This document shows, one piece after another, positions 23,460 through 35,983 of a stretch of 64,000 nt of DNA. The stretch comes from Corbicula japonica. Taxonomy: Eukaryota; Mollusca; Bivalvia; Venerida; Cyrenidae. Positions within the stretch are counted from its first letter, which is position 1. The number at the start of each line of letters is the position of its first letter. The notes under the pieces are model-generated. The model ran no database searches, was not told the origin of the DNA, and saw nothing but the letters and a program-made list of their open reading frames with translations. The stretch is from positions 558,001-622,000 of the forward strand of contig JAZAYU010000176.1 of the NCBI GenBank assembly GCA_038501625.1. The letters run 5' to 3'. A program made the position numbers and the translations under genes.

Positions 23460-26400
23460 CGTCAATGTAACTAATTAGGTTCCTCTAGACTAATTAGGTT
23501 CCTCTAGACTAATTAGGTCCCTCTAGACTAATTAGGTTCCTCTAGACTAATTAGGTTCCTCTAGACTTATTAGGTTCCTCTAGACTAATTAGGTTCCTCT
23601 AGACTAATTAGGTCCCTCTAGACTAATTAGGTTCCTCTAGACTAATTAGGTTCCTCTAGACTAATTAGGTCCCTCTAGACTAATTAGGATCCTCTAGACT
23701 AATTAGGTCCCTCTAGACTAATTAGGTTCCTCTAGACTAATTAGGTTCCTCTAGACTAATTAGGTTCCTCTACACTAATTAGGTTCCTCTAAACTAATTA
23801 GGTCCCTCTAGACTCATTAGGTTCCTCTAGACTAATTAGGTTCCTCTAGACTAATTAGGTCCCTCTAGACTAATTAGGATCCTCTAGACTAATTTGGTTC
23901 CTCTAGAATAATTAAGTCCCTCTAGACTAATTAGGTCAATCTTGACTAATTAGGTCCCTCTAGACTAATTAGGTTCCTCTAGACTAATTAGGTCCCTCTA
24001 GACTAATTAGGTCCCTCTAGACTAATTAGGTTCCCTCTAGACTAATAAGGATCCTCTAGATTAATTAGGTCTCTCTAGACTAATTAGGTCCCTCTAGACG
24101 AATTAGGTCCCTCTAGACTAATTAGGTTCCTCTAGACTAATTAGGTCCCTCTAGACTAATTAGGTTCCGCTAGACTAATGAGGTCCCTCTAGACTAATTA
24201 GGTCCGTGTAGACTAATTAGGTCCCTCTAGACTAATTAGGTTCCACTAGACTAATTAGGTCCCTCTAGGCTAATTAGGTCCCTCTAGACTTATTAGGTCC
24301 CTCTAGGCTAATTAGGTCCCTCTAGACTTATTAGGTCCCTCTAGACTAATTATGTCCTCTAGACTAATTAGGTTCCTCTAGACTAATTAGGTTCCTCTAG
24401 ACTAATTAGGTCTCTCTAGGCTAATTAGGTCCCTGTAGACTAATAAGGTCCCTCTAGACTAATTAGGTTCCACTAGACTCATTAGGTCCCTCTAGACTAA
24501 TTAGGTTCCATCTAGACTAATTAGGTTCCTCTAGGTTAATTAGGTCCGTCTAGACTTATTAGGTCCCTCTAGACTAATAAGGTCCTCTAGACTAATTAGG
24601 TTCCACTAGACTAATTAGGTCCTCTAAACTCATTAGGTTCCTCTAGACTCATTAGGTCCCTCTAGACTAATTAGGTTCCACTAGACAAATTAGGTCCCTG
24701 TAGACTAATTAGGTTCCACTAGACTAATTAGGTCCCTCTAGACGAATTAGGTCCTCTAGACTAATTAGGTTCCTCTAGACTAATTAGGTTCCTCTAGACT
24801 AATTAGGTCCCTCTAGGCTACTTAGGTTCCACTAGACTCATTAGGTCCCTCTAGACTAATTAGGTTCCATCTAGACTAATTAGGTTCCTCTAGGTTAATT
24901 AGGTCCCTCTAGACTTATTAGGTCCCTCTAGACTAATTAGGTCCTCTAGACTAATTAGGTTCCACTAGACTAATTAGGTTCCACTAGACTAATAAGGTCC
25001 CTCTAGACTAATTAGGTTCCACTAGACTCATTAGGTCCCTCTAGACTAATTAGGTTCCATCTAGACTAATTAGGTTCCTCTAGGTTAATTAGGTCCCTCT
25101 AGACTTATTAGGTCCCTCTAGACTAATTAGGTCCTCTAGACTAATTAGGTTCCACTAGACTAATTAGGTCCTCTAAACTCATTAGGTTCCTCTAGACTCA
25201 TTAGGTCCCTCTAGACTAATTAGGTTCCACTAGACAAATTAGGTCCCTGTAGACTAATTAGGTTCCACTAGACTAATTAGGTCCCTCTAGACTAATTAGG
25301 TCCTCTAGACTAATTAGGTTCCACTAGACTAATTAGGTCCCTCTAGACTAATTAGCTTCCACTAGACTAATAAGGTCCCTCTGGGCTAATTAGGTCCCAC
25401 TAGACTAATTAGGTCCCTCTAGACTAATTAGGTCCTCTAGACTAATTAGGTTCCACTAGACTAATTAGGTCCCTCTGCGTTAATTAGGTCCCTCTAGACT
25501 AATTAGGTCCCTCTAGACCAATTAGGTTCCTCTAGACTAATTAGGTCCCTCTAGACTAATTAGGTCCCTCTAGACTAATTAGGTCCTCTAGACTAATTAG
25601 GTTCCTCTAGACTAATTAGGTTCCTCTAGACTAATTAGGATCCTCTAGACTAATTAGGTTCCTCTAGGCTAATTAGGTTCCTCTAGACTAATTATGTCCC
25701 TCTAGACTAATTAGGGTCCTCTAGACTAATTAGGTTCCTCTAGGCTAATTAGGTCCCTCTAGACTTATTATGTCCCTCTAGACTAATTAGGTTCCACTAG
25801 GCTTATTAGGTCCCTCTGGGCTAATTAGGTTCCTCTAGACTAATTAGGTCCCTCTAGACTAATTAGGTCCCTCTAGACTAATTAGGTCCCTCTAGAATAA
25901 TTAGGTCCTCTAGACTAATTAGGTTCCTCTAGACTAATTAGGTTCCTCTAGACTAATTAGGTTCCACTAGACTAATAAGGTCCTCTAGACTAATAAGGTT
26001 CCTCTAGACTAATTAGGTTCCTCTAGACTAATTAGGTTCCTCTAGACTAATTAGGTCCCTCTGGGCTAATTAGGTTCCACTAGACTAATTAGGTCCCTCT
26101 GGGCTAATTAGGTCCCTCTAGGCTAATTAGGTCCCTCTAGACTAATTAGGTTCCTCTAGACTAATTAGGTCCCTCTAGACTAATTAGGTCCCTCTAGACT
26201 AATAAGGTCCTCTAGACTAATTAGGTTCCTCTAGACTAATTAGGTTCCTCTAGACTAATTAGGTTCCTTTAGACTAATTAGGTTCCACTAGACTAATTAG
26301 GTTCCTCTAGACTAATTAGGTTCCTCTAGATTAATTAGGTTCCACTAGACTAATTAGGTTCCTCTAGACTAATAAGGTTCCACTTGACTAATTAGGTTCC

Positions 26401-27272
26401 TCTAGACTAATTAGGTTCCTCTAGACTAATTAGGTTCCACTAGACTAATTAGGTCCCTCTGGGCTAATTAGGTCCCTCTAGACTAATTAGGTCCCTCTAG
26501 ACTAATTAGGTCCCTCTGGGCTAATTAGGTTCCTCTAGACTAATTAGGTTCCTCTAGACTAATTAGGTCCCTCTAGACTAATTAGGATCCTCTAGAGTAA
26601 TTAGGTTCCTCTAGGCTAATTAGGTTCCTCTAGACTTATTATGTCCCTCTAGACTAATTAGGATCCTCTAGACTAATTAGGTTCCTCTAGGCTAATTAGG
26701 TCCCTCTAGACTTATTAGGTCCCTCTTGACTAATTAGGTTCCACTAGGCTAATTAGGTCCCTCTGGGCTAATTAGGTTCCTCTAGACTAATTAGGTCCCT
26801 CTAGACTAATTAGGTCCCTCTAGACTAATTAGGTCCCTCTAGACTAATTAGGTCCCTCTAGAATAATTAGGTCCTCTAGACTAATTAGGTTCCTCTAGAC
26901 TAATTAGGTTCCTCTAGACTTATTAGGTTCCACTAGACTAATTAGGTACTCTAGACTAATTAGGTTCCTCTAGACTAATTAGGTCCCTCTGGGCTAATTA
27001 GGTTCCTCTAGACTAATTAGGTCCCTCTAGACTAATTAGGTTCCACTAGACTAATTAGGTCCCTCTGGGCTAATTAGGTCCCTCTAGACTGATTAGGTTC
27101 CTCTAGACTAATAAGGTCCCTCTAGACTAATTAGGTCCCTCTAGACTTATTAGGTCCCTCTAGGCTAATTAGGTCCCTCTAGACTAATTAGGTTCCTCTA
27201 GACTAATTAGGTCCCTCTAGACTAATTAGGTCCCTCTAGACTAATTAGGTCCCTCTAGACTAATTAGGTCCC
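23460..27272. repeat. 18-19-bp minisatellite, block A (~200 units)
   Basis: Units of CTCTAGACTAATTAGGTCC / TTCCTCTAGACTAATTAGG alternating 18 and 19 bp. Frequent variants are CACTAGAC, CTGGGCTAATT, TTATTAGG and AATAAGG. The array begins seamlessly from the last 74-mer (GTAACTAATTAGGTTCCTCT) and ends at CCCCCGGGCTTTTATAC. Confidence 0.96.
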
Positions 27273-27712
27273 CCGGGCTTTTATACATACCATTACAGAC
27301 AGTCTGGAGTCACGACAAGTCTTTGACTCTGCACTTGCAAATGCACTCTGGTCAAAAGACTGACTCATCTGACAAAACGTACTTTGAGATGCTTGGCTCA
27401 AACATGTCTACTTACATGGGGACTTTGACTTGGTTGAGTTGATAAGAAAATACTCAAACATTTTTTAACAGTTTAATTTTTATTAAATCTTGATACACCA
27501 CTTAGGATATTTAGAATCCTAAGTAAAAAGTAACACTGCAGACAATTATGTCAAGAACTGCATTCATACAACGAAAATGTAAACAAATTGTAGTTATACA
27601 AGGTAAGCATGTAATTTACAACAAATCTCATGTAAATATTGTGAAATGTAACAACTTTTCGGGTTGGTTTCTGTGCTCTAACAATTAAAAGTATACAACT
27701 TCACTCATTAAA

Positions 27713-27718
27713 TTTATT
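27713..27718 (-). promoter_or_regulatory. candidate polyadenylation signal AATAAA (copy A)
   Basis: AATAAA on the minus strand, 251 nt past the stop of the nearest SUCLA2 terminal exon. The copy B equivalent is at 35653-35658. Assignment by motif and position only. Confidence 0.35.
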
Positions 27719-27968
27719 AAAAACCTAGCAAAGTTATATTTACAAATATCAATAAAAAATAAATAACACATCTTGCAAATTTGATTTGCTGTCTGAACTA
27801 TAATTATTGTTTCAACTTTTCACAATTCCATATAAAACCAAATCATTTCTGAACAAATTGTCTTTTCTAACTGCATTATATCAAAATGTGTCACTACTAT
27901 TTTTAAGAGATCTACAAATGTATATGGAAGTGAGAAGAGAAGAATTTGCAAGATGTTCAAGTTCACTG

Positions 27969-28043
27969 TCAAATAGGAAGTTCAAAAGTCACGCCAACAG
28001 ATGCTTCCTTTGCCAATGTGACAATATCTGCCAGTTTCACAGC
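27969..28043 (-). CDS. SUCLA2: SUCLA2 terminal exon, version T1, copy A
   Basis: A 75-nt exon after the acceptor TTTTTTAG|GCTGTG, phase 0. It encodes AVKLADIVTLAKEASVGV then TFELPI and TGA. This aligns end to end with the family C-terminus (the human form ends in a close VTLAK...FQLPI sequence). It joins in phase to the penultimate exon at 44201-44289, which ends ...AAKM. It differs from T2 (28134-28208) at seven nucleotides but only one residue (T for S). Identical to its copy at 35909-35983. Whether this distal copy A exon is still used is not known. Confidence 0.8.
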   Translation of the reverse strand, partial: AVKLADIVTLAKEASVGVTFELPI

Positions 28044-28133
28044 CTAAAAAAGAGTACTTAAATGAATATCTAACACAACGAAGATAGAACAAGACACTGG
28101 AAAATAGATAGCACAATTGTTAGATGGCAAAAA

Positions 28134-28208
28134 TTAAATTGGTAGTTCAAAGGACACGCCAACAGATGCCTCCTTTGCCAATGTGACAATATCTGCCAGC
28201 TTCACAGC
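28134..28208 (-). CDS. SUCLA2: SUCLA2 terminal exon, version T2, copy A
   Basis: A 75-nt exon after the acceptor CTTTTGTAG|GCTGTG, phase 0, encoding AVKLADIVTLAKEASVGV then SFELPI and TAA. It lies 90 nt upstream (in gene direction) of T1, so the two are alternative last exons. The flanking intron sequence of T1 and T2 is unrelated while the exons are about 91% identical with near-synonymous differences, which points to constraint on both. Identical to 36074-36148. Confidence 0.8.
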   Translation of the reverse strand, partial: AVKLADIVTLAKEASVGVSFELPI

Positions 28209-28639
28209 CTACAAAAGAAGATTTTCATCTTATTTCATACATTTCACCATCACGGGCTGAAAACATATTTAAACTCAACAGTATTGGTTTTATTTATGTA
28301 ATTTAAGACATGAAAAGTGTGGGTTTTTTATGAACCTCAACATTAATAAATGATGATTAATCACATTGAAAATATCACATATTAAACTAACCTTAGAAGA
28401 TTCAAACCATGACATCATGCATGTTTTGCAATATATATTGGTGCCAAAAAATGTGAAAAAGAAGCAAAATTTTAGAATAACAGAGTATTCTCCCTTTTAT
28501 ATATACTTAAATAAGGAGACACAAAATTGCTAACGAACGGATGGACGGACGACCAGGGGCATAACATTATACATTGACATAAGGGCCAACTGGCCCTATC
28601 TCGCTCACCTGATTCTGAGATACATAAAATAAAAGGTAG

Positions 28640-29015
28640 AACAGAACACATTAAAGTACAGTGCAGTACGGTACCAATATTCCAAGTTTGGAGTCAATAA
28701 GCCAAAGCAAACTCGACGTTATTAAACTGAAACTGAGTTTCTATTTTAGCAACAGTGACATTGACCTTGACCACAGACACCTTGGTAGCAACCCCAAGCT
28801 GTTCTTGATATAAGCTACACATACACCAAGTTTGGAATCAACTCACCAAACTAAACTCAAGTAATTAAGCTGAAACTGAATTTCAATTTTTAGAAACAGT
28901 GACCTTGACCTTGACCTTCATCAAAGACATGCAGGTAGCAATACCTAGCTGCCTCTTGATATAAGCTACCCATATATCAAGCAGAGACTGAATTTCTATT
29001 TTTAGCAGCAGTGAC
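28640..29015. repeat. ~145-bp monomer array, copy A (about 3 units)
   Basis: Monomers carry GAAACTGAATTTCTATTTTT, AGCA-CAGTGACCTTGACCTT, GATCACAGACACCTGGGTAG, CAA-CCCAAGCTGCCTCTTGA and AAGTTTGGAGTCAATAGGCC. Related monomers continue at 29760-30170. Copy B of the segment holds about seven at 36560-37510. Confidence 0.8.
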
Positions 29016-29452
29016 CTTGACCCTGTGGTGATATCCCGATTATATGTGCCAGGGCACTTCATGACTATACTTCTGTGAATGTTTAGTTGAAATCCTTTGA
29101 GAAATGTAGGAGGAGTTGCGCACAAAAGAAATTGTTCACGCCTGCCTGCTCGCCGACGTACCCCAATCTAATAACCAGGAAAACCTGGTTGTTTTGAGGG
29201 GAGCAAAGGTGAGATGCCATCATCAACCCGCCCTTGAAAAAATTTGTGTTGTTTTGATATCAGACATGAAAATAAGATATAAATATTTGGTGATTGGGGA
29301 GCTGGTGTGGGATGGGGGGGGGGGGGGGAGGGGGGTATGATTATAATCTATGATTATAGATATCTAGGTAGCATTCCAAGGGTGCACACTAATATAAATA
29401 ATCCACACACCAAGTTAATGTCAATAGGTCTCAGTAAACTAAAGTTATTATA

Positions 29453-29746
29453 CTGAGTGCCAACGCAAACGCAAATCCCATTTTTCAGTTTTCAAGTTTC
29501 ACTCTATACAAATGTGATAAAGCAAAGACTATCAAACAACCAGTATGAGGTTTTGGGCAAGATCCAAGGAGGGATGTCTCGACGTGAAATCGCTCGTCAG
29601 ATTTATTGGTCACCGTCGACAATTACTCGCTTGGACCAAAGACAACTTATTGATATCAAACAATATCTACCTCTGCCAATTTCTTAAAGTTTGACACACA
29701 TAAAAAATATTCCAAAAAAAAGCCTTGTGTTTTCATTGGCGCTCAG
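29453..29746 (+). mobile_element. Tc1-like MITE with HTH remnant, copy A
   Basis: Ends CTGAGTGCCAACGCAAACG and a right end that inverts to CTGAGCGCCAATGAAAACA, flanked by TA (29451-29452, 29747-29748). An internal frame reads SNNQYEVLGKIQGGMSRREI, then ARQIYWSPSTITRL, the N-terminal helix-turn-helix of a Tc1-like transposase. The catalytic domain is deleted. Copy B is at 37942-38239, where the helix-turn-helix has gained a TGA. Confidence 0.8.
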
Positions 29747-30744
29747 TATATAATGCTGAAACTGAATTTCTGTTTTTAGCAACAGTGACCTTGACTTTCA
29801 TCACAGACATCTGGGTACTAAGTCTAAGCTGCATCTTACGATTAGCTTTGTTTGTGCCTATAGGTCAAAGCAAACTAGAGCTATTATTATGCTGAAACTG
29901 AATTTCTATTTTAAGCAAAAGTGATCTTCACCTTGATCACAGACACCTTTGTAGCAAACCCAAGCTGCCTTTTGATATAAGCGACCCCCACACCAAGTTT
30001 AGTGTCGATAGGTCAAAGCAAACTTAAATTATTGAGCAGAAACTGAATTTGTATATTTAGCAACAGATACCTTGACCATTGTCACCGATCTGGGTAGCAA
30101 TCCCAAGCTGACTCTTGATATAAGCTATCCAAACACAAGGCAATTTTGCTTCAGTAGACAACTTTCTCAAAAAAAAATTCTAAGTGGAAAAGAGGCTTAA
30201 CTTTTGCAAAATACAGTCAGGGGTTGAAACTTGTACTGATAATTGGTATTGTTTCAAAGCTTTACCTTGAATTGTTTCTGAGAAAAACACAACTTTTACA
30301 TAAAACTTGTTAAAAAATGTTGATGCCTGCTGTCCCCGCGCCCACCCAAAGATATACCCATATCTAATAACCATGATTTATCTAAAAAAAAGCATGATTA
30401 AAAAAAACAAAATTGACAAAATGCATGTCAAAGTAATGGGCCAGAAAAGCTATGACATTACCTTTGATCCCCAGCTCTGACTTTGACCTTTAAGATGGGA
30501 AGCTTGGGTTTGCCAGTGTCAATGAGGTTATTATTTATGTCAAATATGAACAAAATCACACAAAGCATTGCAAAGTTATTTGCTTGACAAGCTAAGCTCT
30601 GGCATGACCTTTAACCCGTGATCATGACCTGTGCCATGGGAACCTGGGGTTATTGTGCGACACTATGCCTCAATAAGGTTAACATTCATGCCAAATATAA
30701 ATAAGACTGTTAATATTACATGTCAAAGTTATGATCTTAGATCT

Positions 30745-30823
30745 GTATATGTGCATGCATGGATCCTTCGGAATTAGTCTAGATTCTAGACTAATTCCGA
30801 AGGATCCATGTATGCACATATAC
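30745..30823. other. 39-bp-arm palindrome, copy A
   Basis: Arms of 39 nt (GTATATGTGCATGCATGG ... ATTAGTCTAGA) around a single T, with one mismatch between arms. The copy B version is at 39248-39326. Each arm carries TCTAGACTAATT, the core of the nearby minisatellite. Confidence 0.9.
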
Positions 30824-31477
30824 ACTTTCACACACATCCACTAAACCACCATTGTGACAACTAAGTCAAGCTCACTGCAAACTGGCTTGACAAAAACAGT
30901 CAATTACAAAAAAATACCTTCCAAGTTATAAGCACCATTTAGTCTAGGGATTAAATCATTTGAAAGGAGCATAACTAAAAAATGCCAATCAAAAGTTTTT
31001 TCAGACATGCCTTTGCTTATTCAAATGATTTATTGATTTATTATGTTAAGACAAGCATATAGGAAAAAAAATACTTTACAAGTTATAAGCGACATTAAGA
31101 TTCAGATTAAGTCAATTGAACGAGGCATAACTGATTAAATAGTCAAAGAGGAGTTATCATTGATGTTGTCACAGATGGTTTTCCTCATGCAGATCAGCAT
31201 TTCTATAATTTTCAGCAGGCTGGTCATTGTCCAATTTTCGGAAAAATGTCCCATTAAAATTTCGAAATTGGTAAAAATGGGTCATAAATAGTGGCCCATA
31301 AATTGTGACTACCACGACTTCACATGAATACCCTGCAGCATAGATTAAACAGGATGTGACCAGTCTCATTTTAACAAAGGTCTGGTTTATTTGATTTGCA
31401 AATCAAATGCTCTTAGTCAAAGGCTATTTGGTGTCAGAATAAAACGTAGCAATACTTGTAATTGCATTAATAAACGT

Positions 31478-31690
31478 TTTGTTTGTTTGTTTGTTTGGGG
31501 TTAAACGCCTGGTTTCAACACTTTTCTGGGTTATATCCCGGCGGTCAGTCCACCTAACCGGTGTTCCTGGGTCTCTAACCAGTACTAACCAATTTCTCCG
31601 CAAGCGACTGACTGCTTCCTCACTTGAATCAGAGGTGAGGGACAAATGACTCTCAGACGCAATGTCCGAGTTCAATTGTCACAGAGAAAT
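31478..31690 (-). mobile_element. SINE-like insertion present only in copy A
   Basis: 213 bp between AATAAACGT and AAACAATAAAC, absent from the same position in copy B (about 42534). On the minus strand it ends in an (AAAC)n tail after GGCGTTTAACCCC. It contains GGTTAGTACTGGTTAGAGAC and ACCGGTTAGGTGGACTGACC. No clear target duplication. Confidence 0.65.
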
Positions 31691-31699
31691 AAACAATAA

Positions 31700-32317
31700 A
31701 CTAGATGGGTGTTCAGTTGAACACTTTTGTCGCCCTCGGGTACAATGTCGGACGAAAAATGCAAGTACAAAAAGGGGCATAACTCCATCTTGACCAAAAC
31801 AACTTCATCATCACGAGTGTGTTGTCTTGAGCAATATAATTAAAAAGTTACATGAAGAAATATTGAGAAATCGCAAAGTTATGGCCAACGTTATGTTATC
31901 ATGTAAAAATCCAAGTATAAAAAGGAGCGTTACTGCATCAAATGCGACGTTGACCTAAAGAATTCAGCATCATCATGAGCGTGTTGTCATAAGCAATGTA
32001 ATTTGAAAGTTTCATTAAGAGATATTGAGAAATGGCAAAGTTATTGCCAACATAAAGTTTTTGTGTTAAAATCCAAGTTCAAAAGGGGGCCTAACTCCAT
32101 CAAATGTGACCTTGACCTAAAAAAATTGGCATCATCATGAGCGTGTTGTTATAAGCAATATAATTTAAAAGTTTCAAGAAGAAATACGGGTATTGAGAAA
32201 TGGCAAAGCTATAGCCAATGTTAAGTTTACGTGTCAAAATCTTAGTACAAAAAGGGGCCTAACTCCTTCAAATGTGACCTTGACCTAAAGAATTTGGCAT
32301 CATCATGATCGTGTTGT
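31700..32317 (-). mobile_element. Helentron-like element H4, copy A (truncated)
   Basis: The 3' end is intact (plus strand ACTAGATGG, hairpin GTGTTCAGTTGAACAC, TTGTCGCCCTCGG), followed by ~155-bp core monomers. The 5' part is removed by the segmental duplication junction at 32317. Confidence 0.8.
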
Positions 32318-35213
32318 CTAGACTAATTAGGTTCCTCTAGACTAATTAGGTCCCTCTAGACTAATTAGGTTCCTCTAGACTAATTTGGTTCCTCTAGAAT
32401 AATTAAGTCCCTCTAGACTAATTAGGTCCCTCTAGACTAATTAGGTTCCTCTAGACTAATTAGGTCCCTCTAGACTAATTAGGTCCCTCTAGACTAATTA
32501 GGTTCCCTCTAGACTAATAAGGATCCTCTAGATTAATTAGGTCTCTCTAGACTAATTAGGTCCCTCTAGACGAATTAGGTCCCTCTAGACTAATTAGGTT
32601 CCTCTAGACTAATTAGGTTCCTCTAGACTAATTAGGTCCCTCTAGACTAATTAGGTTCCGCTAGACTAATGAGGTCCCTCTAGACTAATTAGGTCCGTGT
32701 AGACTAATTAGGTCCCTCTAGACTAATTAGGTTCCTCTAGACTAATTAGGTCCCTCTAGGCTAATTAGGTCCCTCTAGACTTATTAGGTCCCTCTAGGCT
32801 AATTAGGTCCCTCTAGACTTATTAGGTCCCTCTAGACTAATTAGGTCCTCTAGACTAATTAGGTTCCTCTAGACTAATTAGGTTCCTCTAGACTAATTAG
32901 GTCCCTCTAGGCTAATTAGGTCCCTGTAGACTAATAAGGTCCCTCTAGACTAATTAGGTTCCACTAGACTCATTAGGTCCCTCTAGACTAATTAGGTTCC
33001 ATCTAGACTAATTAGGTTCCTCTAGGTTAATTAGGTCCCTCTAGACTTATTAGGTCCCTCTAGACTAATTAGGTCCTCTAGACTAATTAGGTTCCACTAG
33101 ACTAATTAGGTCCTCTAGACTTATTAGGTTCCTCTAGACTCATTAGGTCCCTCTAGACTTATTAGGTTCCACTAGACAAATTAGGTCCCTGTAGACTAAT
33201 TAGGTTCCACTAGACTAATTAGGTCCCTCTAGACTAATTAGGTCCTCTAGACTAATTAGGTTCCACTAGACTAATTAGGTCCCTCTAGACTAATTAGGTC
33301 CTCTAGACTAATTAGGTTCCACTAGACTAATTAGGTCCCTCTAGACTAATTAGGTTCCACTAGACTAATAAGGTCCCTCTGGGCTAATTAGGTCCAACTA
33401 GACTAATTAGGTCCCTCTAGACTAATTAGGTCCTCTAGACTAATTAGGTTCCACTAGACTAATTAGGTCCCTCTGCGTTAATTAGGTCCCTCTAGACCAA
33501 TTAGGTTCCTCTAGACTAATTAGGTCCCTCTAGACTAATTAGGTCCCTCTAGACTAATTAGGTCCTCTAGACTAATTAGGTTCCTCTAGACTAATTAGGT
33601 TCCTCTAGACTAATTAGGATCCTCTAGACTAATTAGGTTCCTCTAGGCTAATTAGGTTCCTCTAGACTAATTATGTCCCTCTAGACTAATAAGGGTCCTC
33701 TAGACTAATTAGGTTCCTCTAGGCTAATTAGGTCCCTCTAGACTGATTAGGTCCCTCTAGACTAATTAGGTTCCACTAGGCTAATTAGGTCCCTCTGGGC
33801 TAATTAGGTTCCTCTAGACTAATTAGGTCCCTCTAGACTAATTAGGTCCCTCTAGACTAATTAGGTCCCTCTAGAATAATTAGGTCCTCTAGACTAATTA
33901 GGTTCCTCTAGACTAATTAGGTTCCTCTAGACTAATAAGGTTCCACTAGACTAATAAGGTCCTGTAGACTAATAAGGTTCCTCTAGACTAATTAGGTTCC
34001 TCTAGACTAATTAGGTTCCTCTAGACTAATTAGGTCCCTCTGGGCTAATTAGGTTCCACTAGACTAATTAGGTCCCTCTGGGCTAATTAGGTCCCTCTAG
34101 GCTAATTAGGTCCCTCTAGACTAATTAGGTTCCTCTAGACTAATTAGGTCCCTCTAGACTAATTAGGTCCCTCTAGACTAATAAGGTCCTCTAGACTAAT
34201 TAGGTTCCTCTAGACTAATTAGGTTCCTCTAGACTAATTAGGTTCCACTAGACTAATTAGGTTCCTCTAGACTAATTAGGTTCCTCTAGATTAATTAGGT
34301 TCCACTAAACTAATTAGGTTCCTCTAGACTAATAAGGTTCCACTAGACTAATTAGGTTCCTCTAGACTAATAAGGTTCCTCTAGACTAATTAGGTTCCAC
34401 TAGACTAATTAGGTCCCTCTGGGCTAATTAGGTCCCTCTAGACTAATTAGGTCCCTCTAGACTAATTAGGTCCCTCTGGGCTAATTAGGTTCCTCTAGAC
34501 TAATTAGGTTCCTCTAGACTAATTAGGTCCCTCTAGACTAATTAGGATCCTCTAGAGTAATTAGGTTCCTCTAGGCTAATTAGGTTCCCCTAGACTTATT
34601 ATGTCCCTCTAGACTAATTAGGATTCTCTAGACTAATTAGGTTCCTCTAGGCTAATTAGGTCCCTCTAGACTTATTAGGTCCTTCTAGACTAATTAGGTT
34701 CCACTAGGCTAATTAGGTCCCTCTGGGCTAATTAGGTTCCTCTAGACTAATTAGGTCCCTCTAGACGAATTAGGTCCCTCTAGACGAATTAGGTCCCTCT
34801 AGAATAATTAGGTCCTCTAGACTAATTAGGTTCCTCTAGACTAATTAGGTTCCTCTAGACTTATTAGGTTCCACTAGACTAATTAGGTCCTCTAGACTAA
34901 TTAGGTTCCTCTAGACTAATTAGGTCCCTCTGGGCTAATTAGGTTCCTCTAGACTAATTAGGTCCCTCTAGACTAATTAGGTTCCACTAGACTAATTAGG
35001 TCCCTCTGGGCTAATTAGGTCCCTCTAGACTGATTAGGTTCCTCTAGACTAATAAGGTCCCTCTAGACTAATTAGGTCCCTCTAGACTTATTAGGTCCCT
35101 CTAGGCTAATTAGGTCCCTCTAGACTAATTAGGTTCCTCTAGACTAATTAGGTCCCTCTAGACTAATTAGGTCCCTCTAGACTAATTAGGTCCCTCTAGA
35201 CTAATTAGGTCCC
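32318..35213. repeat. 18-19-bp minisatellite, block B (~150 units)
   Basis: Second copy of the 23460-27272 array, sharing its order of variant units but about 550 bp shorter than the corresponding part of block A. Ends at the same CCCCGGGCTTTTATACATAC boundary. Confidence 0.95.
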
Positions 35214-35908
35214 CGGGCTTTTATACATACCATTACATACAGTCTGGAGTCACAACAAGTCTTTGACTCTGCACTTGCAAATGCACTCTGGTCAAAAGAC
35301 TGACTCATCTGACAAAACATACTTTGAGATGCTTGGCTCAAACATGTCTACTTACATGGGGACTTTGACTTGGTTGAGTTGATAAGAAAATACTCAAACA
35401 TTTTTTAACAGTTTAATTTTTATTAAATCTTGATACACCACTTAGGATATTTAGAATCCTAAGTAAAAAGTAACACTGCAGACAATTATGTCAAGAACTG
35501 CATTCATACAACGAAAATGTAAACAAATTGTAGTTATACAAGGTAAGCATGTAATTTACAACAAATCTCATGTAAATATTGTGAAATGTAACAACTTTTC
35601 GGGTTGGTTTCTGTGCTCTAACAATTAAAAGTATACAACTTCACTCATTAAATTTATTAAAAACCTAGCAAAGTTATATTTACAAATATCAATAAAAAAT
35701 AAATAACACATCTTGCAAATTTGATTTGCTGTCTGAACTATAATTATTGTTTCAACTTTTCACAATTCCATATAAAACCAAAACATTTCTGAACAAATTG
35801 TCTTTTCTAACTGCATTATATCAAAATGTGTCACTACTATTTTTAAGAGATCTACAAATGTATATGGAAGTGAGAAGAGAAGAATTTGCAAGATGTTCAA
35901 GTTCACTG

Positions 35909-35983
35909 TCAAATAGGAAGTTCAAAAGTCACGCCAACAGATGCTTCCTTTGCCAATGTGACAATATCTGCCAGTTTCACAGC
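35909..35983 (-). CDS. SUCLA2: SUCLA2 terminal exon, version T1, copy B
   Basis: Identical to 27969-28043, with the same acceptor and TGA stop. Copy B lies closer to the penultimate exon (44201-44289), so it is one of the two terminal exon pairs the transcript reaches first. Confidence 0.82.
   Translation of the reverse strand, partial: AVKLADIVTLAKEASVGVTFELPI

Larger units (their letters stand above)
23827..32317. repeat. segmental tandem duplication, copy A (8.5 kb)
   Basis: A block starting inside the minisatellite and ending inside Helentron-like element H4 is followed directly by a second copy. Rare variants such as AATTTGGTTCCTCTAGAATA (23891) recur at 32382, and unique sequence from 27273 recurs from 35214 at about 7.94-kb spacing. 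The copies differ by minisatellite length, number of 145-bp monomers, a SINE-like insertion in A and a 2.55-kb insertion in B. Confidence 0.92.

Noticed and set aside
16241..27272. CRISPR-like array
   Set aside because: Units are contiguous satellite monomers without unique spacers, in a eukaryotic genome with introns.
27807..28061. 84-codon plus-strand frame, duplicated at 35747-36001
   Set aside because: It is antisense to the SUCLA2 terminal exon T1; its conservation follows from the segmental duplication and the exon.
29300..29340. Poly-G run as a quadruplex regulatory element
   Set aside because: Low-complexity run differing in length between duplicate copies; no further support.
30180..30374. 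64-codon minus-strand frame repeated at 38681-38875
   Set aside because: Present twice only because of the segmental duplication; no domain or splice context.
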